Shown here in pieces: positions 61,018 through 64,000 of a DNA stretch of 64,000 nucleotides. The position numbers and the translations under genes were made by a program. Origin of the DNA: MED-G105 sp039814575 (GTDB lineage Bacteria; Pseudomonadota; Alphaproteobacteria; Caulobacterales; Parvularculaceae); assembly GCA_039814575.1 (NCBI GenBank), contig JBCCAY010000018.1:1-64000 (forward strand). The letters run 5' to 3'. Numbering within the stretch: the first letter of the stretch is position 1; each line of letters opens with the position of its first letter. The notes beneath the pieces were generated by a model that made no database searches, was not told where the DNA came from, and saw only the letters and a program-made list of their open reading frames with translations.

Positions 61018-61908
61018 TTAAATCCCCAAATATTGTAGTAATCGATGCACCGCAGGTGTTGCTTTTGCTGGGTCAAACACTGCGGCATGGTCAAGGCGTG
61101 CAAACTTATCGTCGATTTCGATAGCTTTTGTGTCGCCAGATGGCGCTACAAATCCATATGGAGCGAAGAAGCAGCCGCCTAGTCCTCGCTTTGTCATTTC
61201 TAGCTGAAACTCCGTACTATCCGTCTCGTGAACGATTTTCGGCTCCACGCCTGCAAACGCGAGCATTTTTCGACATTGCTGCGCGAAGCCCATCTCTGAA
61301 TTCGACGGCGCGATGATTGTGGGGTGGCCGTGGAGCGCTTTTAAAGGGATACGTTTTCGTTTGGCCAGCGTATCGTCGGTGTGCACAATGTAATACATCG
61401 GTGTCGGCGGTAATTTACGCACTTCGTATGCACCAAGATCGTCGGCAAGCGGTAAATTTGTCATGATAAAATCGAGGTCGGCGTTTTGCAAACGCCGCAC
61501 AAGGACGTCTGAGGCGTCGGCGAATGTTACAACATGTAGGGAGGGGTTTTCGGTGATAAAGTCGATGAGCTTATGCATCGTTGCTGCATCCAAAAACTCG
61601 TCCGTAAAGCCGATACGTATCGTACCGCTTTCGCCCCGTGCAAAGGCGCGTACCGAGTTTATGGTTGAGTCAAAATGCGCCAGCAGATGTTCGGCCTGGG
61701 ACGCCAGTAGGGCGCCGGTTGGGGTGAGGGCGGTTTTCTTTTCGGTTCGATCGAATAAGTCGGCGCCGATAGCGTGCTCGAGTTTTCGCATTTGCACGCT
61801 GAGCGGCGGTTGCGAAATCGCAAGGCGCTCCGCTGCGACACGGAACCCACCGCTTTTCGCTATCGCGTCCAACATAATGAGTTGTTTTAGCGTGATATTC
61901 TGTTTCAT
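61018..61908 (-). CDS. LysR-family transcription regulator
   Basis: This 296-residue regulator has an N-terminal winged HTH (LKQLIMLDAIAKSGGFRVAA in part, SQPPLSVQMRKLEHAIGADL) and a periplasmic-binding-like effector domain (GTIRIGFTDEFLDAATMHKL). The target is not evident: the divergent side carries only tRNA-Asp on the same strand and a GT2 gene further away. A short dyad (61944-61957) upstream of its start may be the autoregulatory site. The ligand is unknown. Confidence 0.88.
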   Translation of the reverse strand: MKQNITLKQLIMLDAIAKSGGFRVAAERLAISQPPLSVQMRKLEHAIGADLFDRTEKKTALTPTGALLASQAEHLLAHFDSTINSVRAFARGESGTIRIGFTDEFLDAATMHKLIDFITENPSLHVVTFADASDVLVRRLQNADLDFIMTNLPLADDLGAYEVRKLPPTPMYYIVHTDDTLAKRKRIPLKALHGHPTIIAPSNSEMGFAQQCRKMLAFAGVEPKIVHETDSTEFQLEMTKRGLGGCFFAPYGFVAPSGDTKAIEIDDKFARLDHAAVFDPAKATPAVHRLLQYLGI

Positions 61909-62286
61909 AGGGCGTCGTTTTAATTAGCGTTGCGGTATCTATTTCGCATATTTGCGATTCTTATGATATCAAAATGTTGGTCCGGGGGGCGAGGCTCGCC
62001 GCCGTCTTTGGTCGATGGCAGCTGAATGAGAACGGGCCGTCGGCCGGCCCCTTGATGGGCGCGCGCATCCTTATAATCGAGCACATTCAACGTTTTCGAT
62101 GACGGCCAGAAAAACGGCGGCGCCGTGTTGAGGAGCGCCCTCGACCTGTGGAAAACGCATGGCGCGTCGCGATAGCAATTTTCGTTGGGGCGTTAGAGCG
62201 CGAACGCGCATCAAAAGCGTTAATGACGGAACAGTATTAACGACGGAAAGGTATTATGGCTTGGAGGGGGAACTGAAAAACAAAAG
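61909..62286. other. Intergenic region upstream of the LysR gene, no gene seen
   Basis: This is about 380 bp between the LysR start and the 3' end of tRNA-Asp. It carries an AT-rich segment near 61920-61975 with the dyad TCGCA-N4-TGCGA, which is likely the LysR promoter. No convincing coding frame or strong tRNA terminator was found. Confidence 0.45.
61944..61957. promoter_or_regulatory. Dyad upstream of the LysR gene, possible autoregulatory site
   Basis: TCGCATATTTGCGA has 5-bp inverted arms around four bases, 36 bp before the LysR start. LysR sites typically show a short dyad with T at the left and A at the right end, as here. The evidence is weak because the arms are short. Confidence 0.35.
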
Positions 62287-62363
62287 TGGCGCGAGTGACG
62301 GGGCTCGAACCCGCGACCTCCGGCGTGACAGGCCGGCACTCTAACCAGCTGAGCTACACCCGC
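62287..62363 (-). tRNA. tRNA-Asp (GTC)
   Basis: The 77-base cloverleaf on the minus strand has acceptor stem GCGGGTG/CACTCGC, discriminator G and an encoded CCA. The D-arm is AGCTCAGCTGGTTAGAGT, the anticodon loop CTGTCAC has anticodon GTC (plus strand 62327-62329), and the T-arm has GGTTCGAGCC. All stems pair with one G-U in the acceptor. Confidence 0.95.
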
Positions 62364-62850
62364 GCGCCCCTTGAACAAGGGAAGCGGACTGCTATCGCGC
62401 AGCCCGGCCTTCGTCAAGCGGAATTCTCTCTTAACCGCCCCAACTTGCGAGGCGGTTAACGCGGGCGCTTTTGCGATGTTAACAAATTCGTCGACACTTT
62501 GCGTGTTTCTCGTCGCTGTCGAACGTGGATACGGCGCGTTTATTGTTTTCGAAAGAAGCCCAGTTATAACTCGGCGTTCCGCTCGCGGCGCTGACGTTTG
62601 ACGCTTCAATCTGGTCGTGTGCGCCTGTTTCGAAGAATTGTCGCCGAGGCGGCCGAGGACGCACTGTGACGACTGTTCGGATCGGGCGTTTCGTAAATGT
62701 AGGCGTTGGAAGGTCGATGATCGCCGCTTCGCAAGGTCCAAGATACGCTGAAAACGCTTTGTCGCGGCTCTTCCACATAGGGCCGTTGAATATGAAACGG
62801 CTTAGAATGCGTACGACAAGGCGAACGGCTGTCATAACGGAGGCGGCGGT
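62364..62850. other. Intergenic region between tRNA-Asp and the GT2 gene, no clear gene
   Basis: This is about 490 bp. The left part is the promoter side of tRNA-Asp. Small frames exist (for example 62666-62860 plus and 62479-62835 minus), but none has family resemblance, a good start site or consistent codon pattern. The base composition is less GC-rich than the neighbouring genes. Confidence 0.45.
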
Positions 62851-64000
62851 GTGGCTTTAATCGGCTTTGCATTGGGGCTCGCCACAACAATTGTCGCCGT
62901 CGCGCTGTTGGCGGGGTCCGTGTTTTTTCTAGTTGAAGTCGTTGGCGCTTTTTGGGGCGCTTTTTTGGCGGTGCGCCGCGCGCGCGAAATGTCGCCTTCT
63001 CTCGAAGGCGGCGCTGAGATGATGGGTAATTTATCCGTATCTGTAATAATTCCCGCCCATAATGAAGAAACGTCCCTTGGCGCAACCCTTCAAAATGTTC
63101 AGGCGCAAGTCTCGCCGTCCGATCGTGTTTTAGTCGTTGCGGATAATTGCAGTGACAAGACAGCGTCGCTAGCGCGCGCTGCGGGTGTTGGGGTGGTTGA
63201 GCGTTTCGATGAAACGCGCCGCGGCAAGGGCTATGCGTTGCAGTTCGCGCTTGACCATTTACGTGCCGAGCCGCCGGATATCGTACTTTTTCTTGATGCG
63301 GACTGTCAGATGGCGCCGGGCGGGCTGAACGCTTTAAGAGCGGCGGTCCGCCGTGAGGGTGGACCTGTGCAGGCGCTCTATTTGATGAACGCGGCGAACG
63401 CGGCGCCGAAGCAAGCCGTCGCCGCGTTTGCTTGGCGGCTGATGAACGCGGTGCGCATGCGTGGGCTTGATCATCTATTCGGCGTGACGCGCGTCACGGG
63501 CGCAGGCTTTGCGTTGCCCTGGCGATTGGCTTCCGAGCTTGATCTGGCGAGCGGGGAGATCGTGGAAGATCTCGCGCTAACAATCGATCTTGTACAAAAA
63601 CGCGCCGCGCCGCGCTTGGCGCCGGAGGCTGTTGTGACAAGTGTCTTTCCATCGGGCGAGAGGGCGATGGCGCATCAACGCGCGCGGTGGGAGCATGGTT
63701 CTTTGCGATTGGCCGGGCGGTTCGCCGGTCCGCTTATTTTCGATGGTCTTCGTCGCGGCGACTTACGAGCGGTCGCGCTTGGCGCTGATCTTGCCATTCC
63801 GCCGATTACGGTTTTTCTTGCCGTCCAGGGGTTTGTTATTGTCGCTGCGCTGATCGCTGCGGGCGCTTTGGGCGTCGTCTTTGGTGCATCTGATGCCGCG
63901 CACACGCTGTTCAACGCGGCGCGCCTTGCTTTTTATGCGAGCGTAATAACGGGGCTGGCTATTCTGATGGCGTGGGTCGGTTTCGGGCGAGAGGTGTTGC
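62851..64000 (+). CDS. Family 2 glycosyltransferase, membrane-bound, cut by the window end
   Basis: The GTG at 62851 follows ACGGAGGCGGCGGT and opens a frame that runs to the edge. The first residues form a membrane helix (IVAVALLAGSVFFLVEVVGA, 20 residues). The GT-A domain has SVIIPAHNEETSLGATL, VVADNCSDKTASLAR, FLDADCQMAPG with the DxD metal motif, EDLALTIDLV and the Q/R-x-x-RW-type HQRARWEHG. Membrane helices resume at the end. This layout is that of processive or polyprenyl-linked GT2 enzymes making exopolysaccharide or glycolipid. At least 380 residues are in view. Confidence 0.88.
   Translation, partial: MALIGFALGLATTIVAVALLAGSVFFLVEVVGAFWGAFLAVRRAREMSPSLEGGAEMMGNLSVSVIIPAHNEETSLGATLQNVQAQVSPSDRVLVVADNCSDKTASLARAAGVGVVERFDETRRGKGYALQFALDHLRAEPPDIVLFLDADCQMAPGGLNALRAAVRREGGPVQALYLMNAANAAPKQAVAAFAWRLMNAVRMRGLDHLFGVTRVTGAGFALPWRLASELDLASGEIVEDLALTIDLVQKRAAPRLAPEAVVTSVFPSGERAMAHQRARWEHGSLRLAGRFAGPLIFDGLRRGDLRAVALGADLAIPPITVFLAVQGFVIVAALIAAGALGVVFGASDAAHTLFNAARLAFYASVITGLAILMAWVGFGREVL

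Noticed and set aside
62666..62860. 64-residue frame just before the GT2 gene
   Set aside because: It overlaps the GT2 start by 10 bases, has no recognisable sequence and its codon pattern is weak.
1..64000. CRISPR array, prophage or insertion sequence
   Set aside because: No regularly spaced direct repeats, integrase, transposase or phage structural genes were seen.

Overview
The window looks like chromosomal DNA of a GC-rich alphaproteobacterium with aerobic to microaerobic metabolism and carotenoid pigments. The signs are a ccoNOQP-ccoGHIS cbb3 oxidase cluster beside an FNR/FnrL regulator and three FNR-type boxes, carotenoid genes (crtD, crtY), a DcaP-type porin, and a palindromic repeat of a kind common in this class. 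A marine Parvularcula/Hyphomonas-like relative is possible, but that is a guess. No phage, insertion sequence, CRISPR array or rRNA operon is visible.

Layout. 0.4-3 kb: an ALDH7-type aldehyde dehydrogenase and a nucleotide-sugar epimerase. 3.2-9.1 kb: an unusual surface/sensing locus with a TpsB/FhaC-type outer-membrane transporter, divergent from a FecR-domain protein whose C-terminus is a long ladder of seven-residue Asn/Gly repeats, followed by an overlapping CHASE2 histidine kinase. 9.2-13.8 kb: a cobalamin riboswitch and B12 uptake operon (btuB-btuF-btuC-btuD, minus strand). The receptor is essentially intact, but the three importer genes each carry a lesion: an in-frame TAG, a TGA at a conserved Trp position, and an internal deletion of the ATPase core. 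13.8-26.2 kb: an oxygen-limitation regulon (DUF454 protein, ompW, hemN, fnrL, ccoNOQP, ccoGHIS). 26.2-28.7 kb: a DHA2 drug exporter and a DUF2189 membrane protein.

29-38.3 kb: an acetate/carboxylate module. It has a DUF4212 plus SLC5-type symporter pair, a CrbS-like kinase whose input domain is itself an SLC5 transporter, a CrbR-like LuxR regulator, and acetyl-CoA synthetase. A shared 12-bp palindrome lies upstream of the symporter pair and of acs. 38.5-43.1 kb: DcaP-type porin, Fe superoxide dismutase and FeoAB. 43.3-45.5 kb: a sensorless kinase with the same HDxLQP H-box as CrbS, a second LuxR response regulator and a lone receiver. 45.6-52.8 kb: pirin, then a carotenoid block (crtD, a DUF2306-like membrane protein, a P450, an ATP-grasp enzyme, crtY). 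A 142-bp palindromic repeat follows.

53-55.2 kb: a tight four-gene minus-strand operon of two tiny membrane proteins, a ferric-reductase-like/Rieske fusion and a Cys/His-motif protein of unknown role. 55.5-64 kb: trxB-msrA, an HSL-family esterase, a glycine-zipper lipoprotein, a GT39-like multi-pass glycosyltransferase, a LysR regulator, tRNA-Asp, and a GT2 glycosyltransferase cut by the window end.

The best candidates for something undescribed are the TpsB / FecR-heptad-ladder / CHASE2 locus, the Rieske-ferric reductase operon, and the P450/ATP-grasp carotenoid block. The decaying B12 importer under a retained riboswitch is the clearest evolutionary oddity.
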